Shown here: positions 1 through 8,223 of the stretch, piece after piece
Position numbering within the stretch: position 1 is the first letter of the stretch
Layout of the letters: the number at the start of each line of letters is the position of its first letter
From: Bacteroidales bacterium
GTDB lineage: Bacteria; Bacteroidota; Bacteroidia; Bacteroidales; UBA932
Direction: 5' to 3'
Assembly: GCA_024398095.1 (NCBI GenBank)
Contig: JAKSJK010000010.1
Span: forward strand, 1 to 42,477
Length of the DNA: 42,477 bases
Made by a program: the position numbers and the translations under genes
The notes under the pieces: model-generated
Database searches by the model: none
Told to the model about the DNA's origin: nothing
Seen by the model: the letters and a program-made list of their open reading frames with translations, nothing else

Positions 1-58
1 GTTCTATGCCGTCCGCGGGGTGCTGTAAAGCTACCCGGAAACGGGCTATTGTATATGT
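1..58 (+). ncRNA. candidate 3' half of a SAM-I (S-box) riboswitch
   Basis: The sequence shows a GGTGCT followed by a short spacer, then CTACCCG-gaaa-CGGG, which forms a small hairpin at about 33-46, then a purine-rich TATATGTAAG. This order resembles the 3' portion of SAM-I riboswitches: GGTGCT closes P3, a P4 hairpin follows, and a GATAAG-like strand closes P1. The 5' half would lie outside the window, so the P1 pairing and the GGCAACC core cannot be checked. Position directly before an O-acetylhomoserine sulfhydrylase gene fits, because SAM riboswitches commonly control such genes. No TAnnTTTG promoter is seen between this element and the gene, so the promoter is probably upstream of the window. 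This is an inference from a partial match. Confidence 0.4.
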
Positions 59-114
59 AAGTAATTGAAAACTATATAATTGTTAAATTTTTAACGAATC
101 ATTGATATAAATAA

Positions 115-1428
115 ATGAATATGACAAAGAAAAATTCGGTCGGTACTCTGTGCGTTCATGCGGGCTATGCCTCCGGTAAGGGACAGCCTCGCCAGATACC
201 TATCATACAGAGTACGACTTTCAAATATGAAAACAGCGAGCAGATGGCCCGACTCTTCGATCTGGAGGAGTCCGGCTATTTTTATACCAGGCTGCAGAAT
301 CCGACCAATGACATGGTTGCAGCGCGCATTGCGGCGCTTGAAGGGGGAGTGGCAGCTATGCTCACTTCATCCGGTCAGGCGGCGAATTTCTTCGCATGCT
401 TCAATATCTGCGAGGCGGGCGGACATATTGTCAGCGCAACCAGCATCTATGGAGGCACTTTCAATCTTCTGGGTACCACGTTCAAGAAGATGGGCATCGA
501 GGTGACTTTCGTTGATCAGAATGCTCCGGCAGAGGAGATTGAGAAGGCCTTCAGGCCAAACACCAAGCTCGTTTTCGGCGAGGTGCTTTCGAATCCTGGC
601 GTCATGGTGCTCGACATTGAAAAGTTTGCCAGGCTTGCTCATGACCACGGTGTTCCGCTCATCGTTGACAATACCTTCCCGACCCCTGTGAATTGCAGGC
701 CTTTCGAGTGGGGCGCAGATATTGTGACGCACTCCACTACAAAATATATGGATGGCCAGGGTGTTCATGTGGGCGGTGCGATTGTCGACAGCGGCAACTT
801 CGACTGGGATGCACATTCCGACAAATTCCCCGGTCTCACCACACCGGACGAGTCGTACCATGGCACCATCTTTACCAAGAGTTTCGGCAAGCTTGCATAT
901 ATCACAAAAGCCACGACTACGCTTATGCGTGACCTCGGCTGTATCCAGTCGCCTCAGAACGCATTCTACCTGGGACTTGGGCTTCAGACCCTTCATGTCA
1001 GGATGCCCCGTCACTGTTCAAGCGCCCTCGAGGTGGCAAGACAGCTGGAATCCAGCCCTGATGTGGCGTGGGTAAACTATCCGGAACTGGAATCCTCACC
1101 GGATCACGCACTGCAGCAGAAATACCTTCCGGACGGAAGCTGCGGCGTTATGTGCTTCGGTCTCAAGGCTCCAAAAGGGGTAAATGTCCGCGAATTTACC
1201 AGCGTATTCATGGACAAACTCAAACTTATTACCATAGAAACACATGTAGCTGACTGTTACACCTGTATGCTTCACCCAGCATCCCACACCCATCGCCAGA
1301 TGAGCGACGAACAGCTTCGTGAGGCCGGCGTAGCGCCAGAACTAATCCGCCTCAGCATAGGTCTTGAGGATCCGGCAGATATTCTTGCCGACATCCGACA
1401 GGCTCTTGAGGCTGCCAGACAGAAATGA
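115..1428 (+). CDS. metY: O-acetylhomoserine (thiol)-lyase, PLP-dependent
   Basis: This 437-residue enzyme belongs to the Cys/Met-metabolism PLP family (fold type I). It is predicted to make homocysteine (or methionine) from O-acetylhomoserine and sulfide (or methanethiol) in the cytoplasm. Visible landmarks are the N-terminal TLCVHAGY typical of OAH sulfhydrylases, the YTRLQNPT segment, the TSSGQAA phosphate-binding turn near residue 85, VDNTFPTP with the PLP-contacting Asp at 185, and HSTTKY with the Schiff-base Lys at 210. The length is normal for MetY and longer than MetB/MetC. Two in-frame ATGs lie two codons apart (115 and 121), and either could be the start. The stop codon overlaps the next start (ATGA), so the two genes are translationally coupled. 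Cystathionine gamma-synthase is less likely given the length and N-terminus. Confidence 0.93.
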   Translation: MNMTKKNSVGTLCVHAGYASGKGQPRQIPIIQSTTFKYENSEQMARLFDLEESGYFYTRLQNPTNDMVAARIAALEGGVAAMLTSSGQAANFFACFNICEAGGHIVSATSIYGGTFNLLGTTFKKMGIEVTFVDQNAPAEEIEKAFRPNTKLVFGEVLSNPGVMVLDIEKFARLAHDHGVPLIVDNTFPTPVNCRPFEWGADIVTHSTTKYMDGQGVHVGGAIVDSGNFDWDAHSDKFPGLTTPDESYHGTIFTKSFGKLAYITKATTTLMRDLGCIQSPQNAFYLGLGLQTLHVRMPRHCSSALEVARQLESSPDVAWVNYPELESSPDHALQQKYLPDGSCGVMCFGLKAPKGVNVREFTSVFMDKLKLITIETHVADCYTCMLHPASHTHRQMSDEQLREAGVAPELIRLSIGLEDPADILADIRQALEAARQK

Positions 1429-2984
1429 AAGTAATTACAGAAATTGCCAACGACCTTGTGTTCAAGCGTCGTCAGGACGAGATTCTCCGTTATTCCTACA
1501 AAACCAAAGAGCTGCAGCACGCCCAGTTCCGCTGGCTCCTGAACAAGGCCAAGAACACCGAGTTCGGTGAGCAGCACTACTTTGACCTCATTCTGGGTCA
1601 GGGAAAAAGAAGACAGCAGGAGGATGCGTTCAGAAGACTCGTTCCACTCTCTACCTACGACCAGCTCAAGCCTTGGATTGAGCGCATGCTTTACGGCGAA
1701 GAGGATATTCTTTGGCCGGGTCTCTGCAAATGGTTCGCCAAATCATCCGGAACCACCAGTGACAAGTCCAAGTATATCCCGATCACGAATGACGCTTTGC
1801 GCTACACTCATATGCGTGGCGGCACAGACAGCGTCGTGATCTATCTTATGATAAACCCTCACGCCACGATGCTTGACAATATGGGCAAGGGGCTCATCCT
1901 GGGCGGTTCGTTCTCTGATGAGGTGTTCCCGAAGGGAATAAAGGCAGGCGACCTGTCTGCTACTCTGATCAAGAATGTCAGCCCGGTGGTCAACAAGATG
2001 AGGGTGCCGAACAAGAAAATCGCCCTGATGCAAGAGTGGGAGGCGAAACTTGATGCTCTCACCGACGCTGTCATGGACGATAAAAACATCACCTCGATTT
2101 CCGGTGTCCCGTCGTGGATGCTGGGAGTTCTGGAGAAGGTTCTCGAGAAGAAAGGGGCAAAGGATATTACCGAAGTCTGGCCTAATCTCGAGGTCTTTTT
2201 CCATGGTGGAATAGCGTTCGGACCATATCGTGAACGTTACAAGAAGCTGATTCCTTCGGAAAAGATGCATTACCTGGAGACCTACAACGCTTCGGAGGGC
2301 TTCTTCGGCATACAATCCTCCTGGTATGACCAGTCTCTCCAGCTGATAGTAGACAACAAGATCTACTACGAGTTCATCCCGATGAGCGAGTACGACGAAA
2401 GCAACAACAAGATGAAGGCCATCCCGCTGCGCGACATCGAACTGGGCGTGAACTACGCAATGGTCATTTCCACGCCGGGCCTGTGGCGCTACATCATCGG
2501 GGACACTGTCAAGTTCACACAGAAAGATCCTTTCAAGTTCGTCATCACCGGAAGGACTAAGGCATTCATCAACGCATTCGGAGAAGAGCTTATGGTTTCC
2601 AATGCCGATGAAGCTCTGAGCCGGACCTGTGCTGAAATGAATTGTCAGGTTGCCGAATACACAGCGGCTCCGACCTTTGCGAAGGACGGCAAGAAGGCTC
2701 ATCATACATGGATAATAGAATTCGCGAAGTCGCCGAAGGATGTGAATGCCTTCGCCGAACTCCTGGACAAGAATCTCCAGTCGGTGAATTCGGACTATGA
2801 GGCTAAGCGCTACAAGGATATCTTCCTGGACAGGCTTGAACTTATACAGTCTCCGAGAGGCTGCTTCGAAGAATGGCTTCGAGTGAAGAAAGGCAAGCTT
2901 GGCGGTCAGGTCAAAATCCCGCGCCTGAGCAACTCCAGGCAATATCTCGAGGAAATGATGGAAACCATACGGCACTATAGGTAA
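1425..2984 (+). CDS. GH3-family acyl-acid amido synthetase
   Basis: This 519-residue protein belongs to the GH3 family of the ANL adenylating superfamily. Plant members link amino acids to carboxylic-acid hormones through an acyl-AMP intermediate; the role of bacterial members is largely unknown. The three GH3 nucleotide-binding motifs are present and intact: SSGTT at 107-111, YNASEG around 287-292, and the YxxGD motif (YIIGD) at 356-360. The protein is soluble with no signal peptide. It starts four bases inside metY (ATGA overlap) and ends just before a strong terminator hairpin, so metY and this gene form a two-gene unit. The coupling to a sulfur amino acid gene suggests, as inference only, that the amino donor could be a sulfur amino acid. 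The substrate cannot be read from the sequence. Confidence 0.9.
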   Translation: MKVITEIANDLVFKRRQDEILRYSYKTKELQHAQFRWLLNKAKNTEFGEQHYFDLILGQGKRRQQEDAFRRLVPLSTYDQLKPWIERMLYGEEDILWPGLCKWFAKSSGTTSDKSKYIPITNDALRYTHMRGGTDSVVIYLMINPHATMLDNMGKGLILGGSFSDEVFPKGIKAGDLSATLIKNVSPVVNKMRVPNKKIALMQEWEAKLDALTDAVMDDKNITSISGVPSWMLGVLEKVLEKKGAKDITEVWPNLEVFFHGGIAFGPYRERYKKLIPSEKMHYLETYNASEGFFGIQSSWYDQSLQLIVDNKIYYEFIPMSEYDESNNKMKAIPLRDIELGVNYAMVISTPGLWRYIIGDTVKFTQKDPFKFVITGRTKAFINAFGEELMVSNADEALSRTCAEMNCQVAEYTAAPTFAKDGKKAHHTWIIEFAKSPKDVNAFAELLDKNLQSVNSDYEAKRYKDIFLDRLELIQSPRGCFEEWLRVKKGKLGGQVKIPRLSNSRQYLEEMMETIRHYR

Positions 2985-3003
2985 CAAACAGTGCCGCAAA
3001 CGG

Positions 3004-3036
3004 ATAAGCCGTCCTTTACGGACGGCTTATTCTTTT
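3004..3036 (+). terminator. intrinsic terminator of the metY-GH3 operon
   Basis: An 11-bp perfect stem (3004-3014 with 3020-3030) with a five-base loop is followed by TCTTTT. It lies 20 bp after the GH3 stop codon. The loop and 3' arm overlap the last codons of the convergent maf gene, whose stop codon is in the loop at 3016-3018. On the minus strand the hairpin has no good U-tract. Confidence 0.85.
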
Positions 3037-3609
3037 CAGAAAGTCATAGACCAGATGGACGGGGAAGCCCATTATCGTGTAGAATGAACCGTCTATGCGG
3101 TCGATTCCGATGTAGCCGATCCATTCCTGGATGCCGTATGCACCTGCCTTGTCATAAGGCTTGAATGTGTCGACGTAATATTCGATTTCAGCGTCTGTCA
3201 GGGGTTTGAAATGGACGCGCGCAATGTCTTTTTCTGTCTCGCAGAAGTCTGTGGTGCGTACAGTCACGGCGGTGATCACTTCGTGCCAATTGCCCTCGGT
3301 GCCGCAAAGATGGCGTATCATACGGATGGCATCTTCCCGATCCTTCGGCTTGCCCATCACCTCATCGCCGCAAAGCACGAGTGTGTCGGAAGTGATGAGT
3401 ATCTCATCCTTTTCCAGCGGCCTGTGGAAGCCGTGGGACTTGCCTTCGGATAGGACTGAAGAGATTTCCCGATGGGGAATTGAGGCGTCAAACCTTTCCT
3501 CGAAGTTGTTGCGCGTATCTACCTCAAAATCAACGCCTAGGGTTGCAAGCAACTCGCGTCTTCTAGGCGAGCCGCTCGCGAGGATGATCTTCTTTCCTGC
3601 AAGTTCCAT
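3016..3609 (-). CDS. maf: Maf-family nucleotide pyrophosphatase
   Basis: The 197-residue product belongs to the Maf/YhdE house-cleaning pyrophosphatases, which hydrolyse non-canonical or excess nucleoside triphosphates (dTTP and UTP for the YhdE type) to monophosphates. The signature ASGSPRRRELL is at residues 11-21, SDTLV is near residue 74, and the substrate-loop motif KAGAYGIQ is near residue 154. The length is usual for the family. It is the last gene of a minus-strand run with kdsC (3 bp gap) and the DUF3467 gene. Its final two codons and stop are built into the terminator hairpin of the facing GH3 gene. Assignment to the YhdE rather than the YceF subclass is based on the KAGAYGIQ context and is less certain. 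Confidence 0.93.
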   Translation of the reverse strand: MELAGKKIILASGSPRRRELLATLGVDFEVDTRNNFEERFDASIPHREISSVLSEGKSHGFHRPLEKDEILITSDTLVLCGDEVMGKPKDREDAIRMIRHLCGTEGNWHEVITAVTVRTTDFCETEKDIARVHFKPLTDAEIEYYVDTFKPYDKAGAYGIQEWIGYIGIDRIDGSFYTIMGFPVHLVYDFLKRISRP

Positions 3610-3612
3610 ATT

Positions 3613-4146
3613 TTAGAACATTCCGCTGTATTTCTCCACATTGAAGACCCATTTACCCTGGATCTTCATGACCTTCTCGATGGCCATTCTGACGACTCCG
3701 CGTCCACCTGCGCACGGGGTTACAAAATCGGCTGCTTCCAGCACTTCCGGACAGGCATCCGCCGGAGCGACACCGACGCCTGCCGCGATTATGACGGCGA
3801 GGTCCGGAATGTCGTCTCCCATGTACATGACCTCCTCGGCTTCCAGTCCGTATTTCTTGCAGAAGTCGGCGAACTGTTCGATCTTGTTGGTTGCGTGCAT
3901 GTAGACATCTTCTTCCTTGACTCCGTACTGTGTCATGCGGTGCTTTACAACTCCGAGGGAGCCGCCCGTAATGACTGCGAGAGGGTAGTCGTGGGTGGCG
4001 GCCATCCTGAGCGCGAACCCGTCCTTTTCGTTGAAGTTGCGCAGTGGGCTGCCATTGTCTGAAACAAGTACGGAGCCATCGGTTATGACTCCGTCAATAT
4101 CAAGGGCGAAAGCCTTGATTTTTAATAGCTTATCTTCGAGCGTCAT
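3613..4146 (-). CDS. kdsC: Kdo 8-phosphate phosphatase (KdsC-like HAD hydrolase)
   Basis: The 177-residue protein is a short, capless HAD phosphatase of the KdsC type. It releases phosphate from 3-deoxy-D-manno-octulosonate 8-phosphate in the synthesis of the Kdo part of lipopolysaccharide. The nucleophile motif DIDGVITDG starts at Asp16, with Asp18 as general acid. Also visible are the ITGG segment (motif II), a Lys within NKIEQF, and GDDIPDL (motif IV acidic pair). The size matches tetrameric KdsC proteins, which have no cap domain. It lies between the DUF3467 gene (3 bp gap) and maf (3 bp gap), all probably on one transcript. No other Kdo gene is next to it. Confidence 0.9.
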   Translation of the reverse strand: MTLEDKLLKIKAFALDIDGVITDGSVLVSDNGSPLRNFNEKDGFALRMAATHDYPLAVITGGSLGVVKHRMTQYGVKEEDVYMHATNKIEQFADFCKKYGLEAEEVMYMGDDIPDLAVIIAAGVGVAPADACPEVLEAADFVTPCAGGRGVVRMAIEKVMKIQGKWVFNVEKYSGMF

Positions 4147-4149
4147 TAC

Positions 4150-4437
4150 TTAGGACCTGTTGCCTCCCATAGGGAAATTCATTCCCGGAAGCTCTATGGC
4201 GCCGAAGTTGGCTTCGTATTTCTTCACATTGTCCTGGAGGGCGAGGAAGAGCCTCTTGGCGTGTTCCGGGGTCATGATGATCCTATTGGTCACATTAGGT
4301 CCCTGAAGGCCTGGGAGGTTGACTGCGAAGTCGATTATGAACTCGCTGTTGGAATGACTGATGATTGCGAGGTTGCTGTAGGATCCCTTTGCGATTTCAG
4401 GATTGACCTCGATCTTCATTTCTTTCTGTTCTGCCAT
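4150..4437 (-). CDS. DUF3467 family protein
   Basis: This small soluble protein, 95 residues from the ATG at 4437, matches the DUF3467 family of Bacteroidota and other bacteria, whose function is unknown. The recognisable segments are the YSNLAIISHS strand, EFIIDFAVNLPG, and RIIMTPEHAKRLFLALQDNVKKYE. The frame stays open upstream to an ATG at 4473, but a -7 box on the same strand at 4478-4471 would overlap that longer start, so 4437 is preferred. It is the first gene of the minus-strand operon DUF3467-kdsC-maf. The family name is recognised from pattern; nothing in the sequence tells what it does. Confidence 0.85.
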   Translation of the reverse strand: MAEQKEMKIEVNPEIAKGSYSNLAIISHSNSEFIIDFAVNLPGLQGPNVTNRIIMTPEHAKRLFLALQDNVKKYEANFGAIELPGMNFPMGGNRS

Positions 4438-4470
4438 ATTCTGAAGAGTGATTATACGGGTTTTCGGCCG

Positions 4471-4478
4471 CAAATATA
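4471..4478 (-). promoter_or_regulatory. -7 box for the DUF3467-kdsC-maf operon
   Basis: TATATTTG is read on the minus strand and fits the Bacteroidales TAnnTTTG element. It lies 33 bp before the DUF3467 start. No clear -33 TTTG is seen. It sits back to back with the valS -7 box on the other strand. Confidence 0.6.
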
Positions 4479-4489
4479 CGAAAATTTAC

Positions 4490-4497
4490 TATATTTG
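4490..4497 (+). promoter_or_regulatory. -7 box for the valS operon
   Basis: TATATTTG on the plus strand, 73 bp before the valS ATG. Together with the minus-strand TATATTTG at 4478-4471 it makes a mirror-image divergent promoter pair with 11 bp between the two boxes. Confidence 0.6.
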
Positions 4498-4570
4498 CAT
4501 TTCCGTGTGCCTGCGCGATACGCGTGTGCGTGCGTGTAAGTGTGAAACAAATCAAAAATAAAACGAAATA

Positions 4571-7207
4571 ATGGAACTTTCAGCAAAGTACAATCCATCC
4601 GAGACCGAAGACAAGTGGTATGCCTACTGGCTTGCCAACAAGTTCTTCCACTCAGAGCCTGACGACAGGGAACCATATACCATTGTAATCCCGCCACCTA
4701 ATGTGACCGGTATCCTCCATATGGGTCATGTTCTCAACAACACCCTCAATGATGTCCTCATCAGAAAGGCACGCATGGACGGCAAAAATGCCTGCTGGGT
4801 GCCTGGTACAGACCATGCTTCCATCGCAACCGAAAACAAGGTGGTTGCAAAGCTCAAGGGAATGGGCATCAAGAAGGAAGACCTCACCCGCGAGGAGTTC
4901 CTCAAGTATGCATGGGAGTGGAAGGAAGAGCACGGAGGAATCATCCTCAGGCAGCTCCGCAAGCTCGGTGCTTCCTGTGATTGGGACCGCACGCGCTTCA
5001 CCATGGAACCTGCCCTTTCCGAGGCTGTGATCAATACCTTCGTGCATTTCTACAAGAAAGGCTGGATCTACAGGGGAGTGCGCATGGTCAACTGGGATCC
5101 GGAGGGACTTACCGCAGTCAGCGATGACGAGGTGATCCACCGCGACACAGCCAGCAAGTTCTACCACATGAGATATTTCATCTCAGACGGCCAGGGCAAT
5201 CCTACCGACAAGTACATCGTGGTTGCTACCACCCGTCCTGAGACCATCATGGCCGATGCGGCTATCTGCGTCAACCCTAACGATGAGCGTCATCACTGGA
5301 TGAAGGGCAAGAAGGTCCTCATCCCGCTTATCAACAAGGAGATTCCTATCATCGAGGATGAGTATGTGGAGATGGATTTCGGTACCGGCTGCCTCAAGGT
5401 TACCCCGGCACACGATGCACATGACTACGAGATCGGACTTCGTCACAACCTCCCTATACTCGACATCATCGACGACCACGGCCGTCTCACCGCAGACGCA
5501 CAGATCCTCGTCGGAGAAGATCGTTTCGAAGCCCGCAAGAAGATAGCAAAGATGCTCGAGGAAGCAGGCAATATCGAAAAGATCGAGGATTACACCTCTC
5601 CGATCGGTTACTCAGAGCGTACCAACGCAGTTATCGAGCCGAAGCTCAGCGCACAGTGGTTCCTCAAGATGGAGGAACTCGCTCCGCGTGCACTCGCAAG
5701 CGTGGAAGACGGCTTCATAAAGTTCATTCCGGACAAGTACCGCAACACCTACCGCCACTGGATGGAGAATGCCCGCGACTGGTGCATCAGCCGCCAGCTC
5801 TGGTGGGGACAGCGCATACCGGCATTCTACCTTCCTGATGGAAGCGTGGTGGTTGAATCTACACTTGAAAAGGCTCTTGCAGAGGCTCAGAAGCTCAATC
5901 CTGCGCTCACCGCAGCTGACCTCCGTCAGGACGAGGATGTGCTCGACACCTGGTTCAGCAGCTGGCTCTGGCCTATGTCCGTATTCGATCCTGAGATGCC
6001 GGGCAACCCTGGACATGAGCCAAATGCCGACCTGAAGTACTACTATCCGACCAACGACCTCGTGACCGGTCCGGACATTATCTTCTTCTGGGTTGCACGT
6101 ATGATCATGGCCGGCAACGAGTTCATGAACGACGTTTCTTTCCACAACGTATACTTCACCGGTATCGTGCGCGACAAACTTGGCCGCAAGATGTCCAAGA
6201 CCCTCGGCAACTCTCCGGACCCACTCGACCTCATCGCAAAGTACGGTGCCGACGCTGTCCGTCTGGGCATGCTTCTCTGCTCATCAGCCGGCAGCGACAT
6301 CCTCTACGATGAGAGCCAGGTTGAGCAGGGACGTAACTTCTGCAACAAGATCTGGAACTCCTACCGACTCATCAGCGGCTGGAATGTGGACGCTTCCGCA
6401 GCTCAGCCTGAGGCATCGGCAGCGGCTGTGAAGTGGTTCGATGCAAAGCTCAGCCAGACCATCGAGACCGTGAACGACCATTTCGCGAAGTTCCGTATCT
6501 CAGATGCTCTCATGACGGTATATAAGCTCTTCTGGGACGACTACTGTGCTTGGTACCTCGAGGCTATCAAGCCTGCATACGGTGCCGGCATCGATGCCAG
6601 GACCTATGAGCAGACCCTCGGTTTCTTCGACGCCCTCCTCAAGATGATCCATCCTATCATGCCGTTCATCACAGAGGAACTTTGGCAGGCTATGGCAGAG
6701 CGCAAGGAAGGGGAGACCATCATGCTCCAGCTCTACCCGAAGGCAAAGGCATACGATGCAGAGTATATCGCGAAATTCGAAATGGCCTGCGAGGCTGTCG
6801 CAGCTGTCCGCAACGTCCGCCAGGACAAGGGCCTCTCTCCAAAGGATACGCTCAATGTCAAGGTTGACGCCTCCTTCCCTCAGGAGACTGTTTCAGTACT
6901 CGTCAAGCTCGCAAATGTGAATGTGACTGTGGGCGAAGCTGAAGGTACAGGCGTAAGCGCAATGGTCCGCACCAGCAAGCTCTTCGTGGCTCTCGAGGGT
7001 CTCGTCAATGTGGAAGAGGAGATCGCAAAACTCGAGGCGGATCTGAAGTACTACCAGGGCTTCCTTCAGAGTGTTCAGCGCAAACTCTCCAACGAGAAGT
7101 TCGTCAACGGTGCCCCAGAGGCTGTCGTAGCCAACGAACGCAAGAAAGAAGCCGATGCACTGGCTAAGATTGAAACAATTGAATCATCACTTAAATCATT
7201 GAAATAG
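4571..7207 (+). CDS. valS: valyl-tRNA synthetase
   Basis: The 878-residue class Ia synthetase charges tRNA-Val in the cytoplasm. The HIGH-type motif is HMGH at residues 50-53, directly after the PPPNVTG stretch that is diagnostic of ValRS. KMSKT is at 540-544. The CP1 editing domain lies between them, with [10 protein letters not shown] around 220-230 and the [12 protein letters not shown] segment near 270. The C-terminal 65 residues form the charged coiled-coil arm typical of ValRS. Length is normal. It is the first gene of a tightly packed plus-strand operon: tatA follows after 2 bp. A promoter -7 box lies at 4490-4497. There are no signs of truncation or an unusual origin. Confidence 0.99.
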   Translation: MELSAKYNPSETEDKWYAYWLANKFFHSEPDDREPYTIVIPPPNVTGILHMGHVLNNTLNDVLIRKARMDGKNACWVPGTDHASIATENKVVAKLKGMGIKKEDLTREEFLKYAWEWKEEHGGIILRQLRKLGASCDWDRTRFTMEPALSEAVINTFVHFYKKGWIYRGVRMVNWDPEGLTAVSDDEVIHRDTASKFYHMRYFISDGQGNPTDKYIVVATTRPETIMADAAICVNPNDERHHWMKGKKVLIPLINKEIPIIEDEYVEMDFGTGCLKVTPAHDAHDYEIGLRHNLPILDIIDDHGRLTADAQILVGEDRFEARKKIAKMLEEAGNIEKIEDYTSPIGYSERTNAVIEPKLSAQWFLKMEELAPRALASVEDGFIKFIPDKYRNTYRHWMENARDWCISRQLWWGQRIPAFYLPDGSVVVESTLEKALAEAQKLNPALTAADLRQDEDVLDTWFSSWLWPMSVFDPEMPGNPGHEPNADLKYYYPTNDLVTGPDIIFFWVARMIMAGNEFMNDVSFHNVYFTGIVRDKLGRKMSKTLGNSPDPLDLIAKYGADAVRLGMLLCSSAGSDILYDESQVEQGRNFCNKIWNSYRLISGWNVDASAAQPEASAAAVKWFDAKLSQTIETVNDHFAKFRISDALMTVYKLFWDDYCAWYLEAIKPAYGAGIDARTYEQTLGFFDALLKMIHPIMPFITEELWQAMAERKEGETIMLQLYPKAKAYDAEYIAKFEMACEAVAAVRNVRQDKGLSPKDTLNVKVDASFPQETVSVLVKLANVNVTVGEAEGTGVSAMVRTSKLFVALEGLVNVEEEIAKLEADLKYYQGFLQSVQRKLSNEKFVNGAPEAVVANERKKEADALAKIETIESSLKSLK

Positions 7208-7209
7208 TT

Positions 7210-7422
7210 ATGTTTACCGTTACCCCTCTTATTTTCGGCATCAATGGCTGGGAATGGGTCATCATCGTTCTCGTGATACTTCTCCTCTTCGGTGGCAGGA
7301 AGATTCCTGAGCTCATGAGGGGCCTTGGCAAGGGTGTCAAGGAACTCAAGAAGGGCATGAAGGAGGCTGATGCTGAACTTCAGGACATCAAGAAAGAACT
7401 CGAATCTGACGACAAGAAATAG
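7210..7422 (+). CDS. tatA: Sec-independent translocase subunit TatA/E
   Basis: This 70-residue protein has the TatA layout: a short N-terminal hydrophobic helix (about residues 14-28, [12 protein letters not shown]), the FGG hinge (27-29), then an amphipathic helix rich in Lys and Gly ([24 protein letters not shown]) and a charged tail. TatA forms the variable-diameter pore that moves folded twin-arginine proteins across the inner membrane. It is followed after 3 bp by tatC, giving a TatAC pair. No tatB is present here, which is usual for Bacteroidota, where one TatA-type protein is thought to do both jobs. Codons and spacing suggest tight coupling with valS and tatC. Confidence 0.95.
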   Translation: MFTVTPLIFGINGWEWVIIVLVILLLFGGRKIPELMRGLGKGVKELKKGMKEADAELQDIKKELESDDKK

Positions 7423-7425
7423 CGT

Positions 7426-8223
7426 ATGTCAGTCAAGGCAGAAAAGGAAATGTCCTTCTGGGACCATCTGGATGCACTCCGCTTCCTGATTTTCAGGACG
7501 CTGGGTGTTTGGATTGTGCTCAGCATAGTCTTTTTCTGCTTCAAGGATTTCCTTTTCGGGACTTTGATCCTCGCACCAACCAAACCGGACTTCTTCGTGT
7601 ACAAGTGGCTGGGGCTCGATGTGTCACTGAGTCTGATTAATACGGATGTGACCGCTCAGTTCATGACCCACATCAAGATCAGTTTCATAGCAGCGGTCAT
7701 TGTGGCTGTGCCATATCTGATCTTCGAACTGTGGCTGTTCATAAAACCGGCTCTTTACAAAAAGGAAAGGAAAGCCGTCCGCGGCGCATTCGCTTTTGCC
7801 TCAGTGCTGTTCTATCTCGGAATGGCAGTCGGCTATGTGATGGTGCTGCCGCTGATGGTCAACTTCTTTGCGAAGTATCAGGTTTCAGGAGAAGTGACGA
7901 ATATGTTCAACCTCAGTTCGTACATATCTCTATTCTCCACTATGGTACTGCTGTTCGGACTCGTGTTCGAATTCCCGTCTGTGATTGCTGTGCTTTCCAG
8001 GATGGGAATCATCTACAGAGAACAGATGCTGAAAGCTTGGAGATATGCTGTGGCCGGCATAGTGGTGCTGGCTGCCGCCATTACTCCTACTGGAGATCCT
8101 TTTTCATTGGCTGTGGTTTCCCTTCCGCTATTCCTTCTCTATGGATTCAGCATAATCCTCTGCAGGAAGGAAAAGCCGGACAGTGACGAAGAAGACGAAG
8201 AAGACGAGGAGACAGAAGAATGA
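7426..8223 (+). CDS. tatC: Sec-independent translocase subunit TatC
   Basis: The 265-residue protein is the polytopic Tat core and signal-peptide receptor in the inner membrane. The FWDHLDALRFLIFRT segment at residues 10-24 corresponds to the conserved cytoplasmic N-terminal HLxELRxR motif. Six hydrophobic segments follow, including the FELWLFIKPALYKKERK loop in the middle, which matches the conserved FxxPxLxxxER stretch. The last 14 residues are almost entirely Asp and Glu (DSDEEDEEDEETEE), an unusually acidic tail encoded by GAAGAC-type repeats. The gene overlaps the next start by four bases (ATGA), so it is translationally coupled to the ABC-F gene. Confidence 0.95.
   Translation: MSVKAEKEMSFWDHLDALRFLIFRTLGVWIVLSIVFFCFKDFLFGTLILAPTKPDFFVYKWLGLDVSLSLINTDVTAQFMTHIKISFIAAVIVAVPYLIFELWLFIKPALYKKERKAVRGAFAFASVLFYLGMAVGYVMVLPLMVNFFAKYQVSGEVTNMFNLSSYISLFSTMVLLFGLVFEFPSVIAVLSRMGIIYREQMLKAWRYAVAGIVVLAAAITPTGDPFSLAVVSLPLFLLYGFSIILCRKEKPDSDEEDEEDEETEE

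Noticed and set aside
1743..2999. Long open frame of 418 codons on the minus strand opposite the GH3 gene
   Set aside because: No recognisable motifs, composition of a shadow frame, and it lies wholly over a gene with three intact catalytic motifs.
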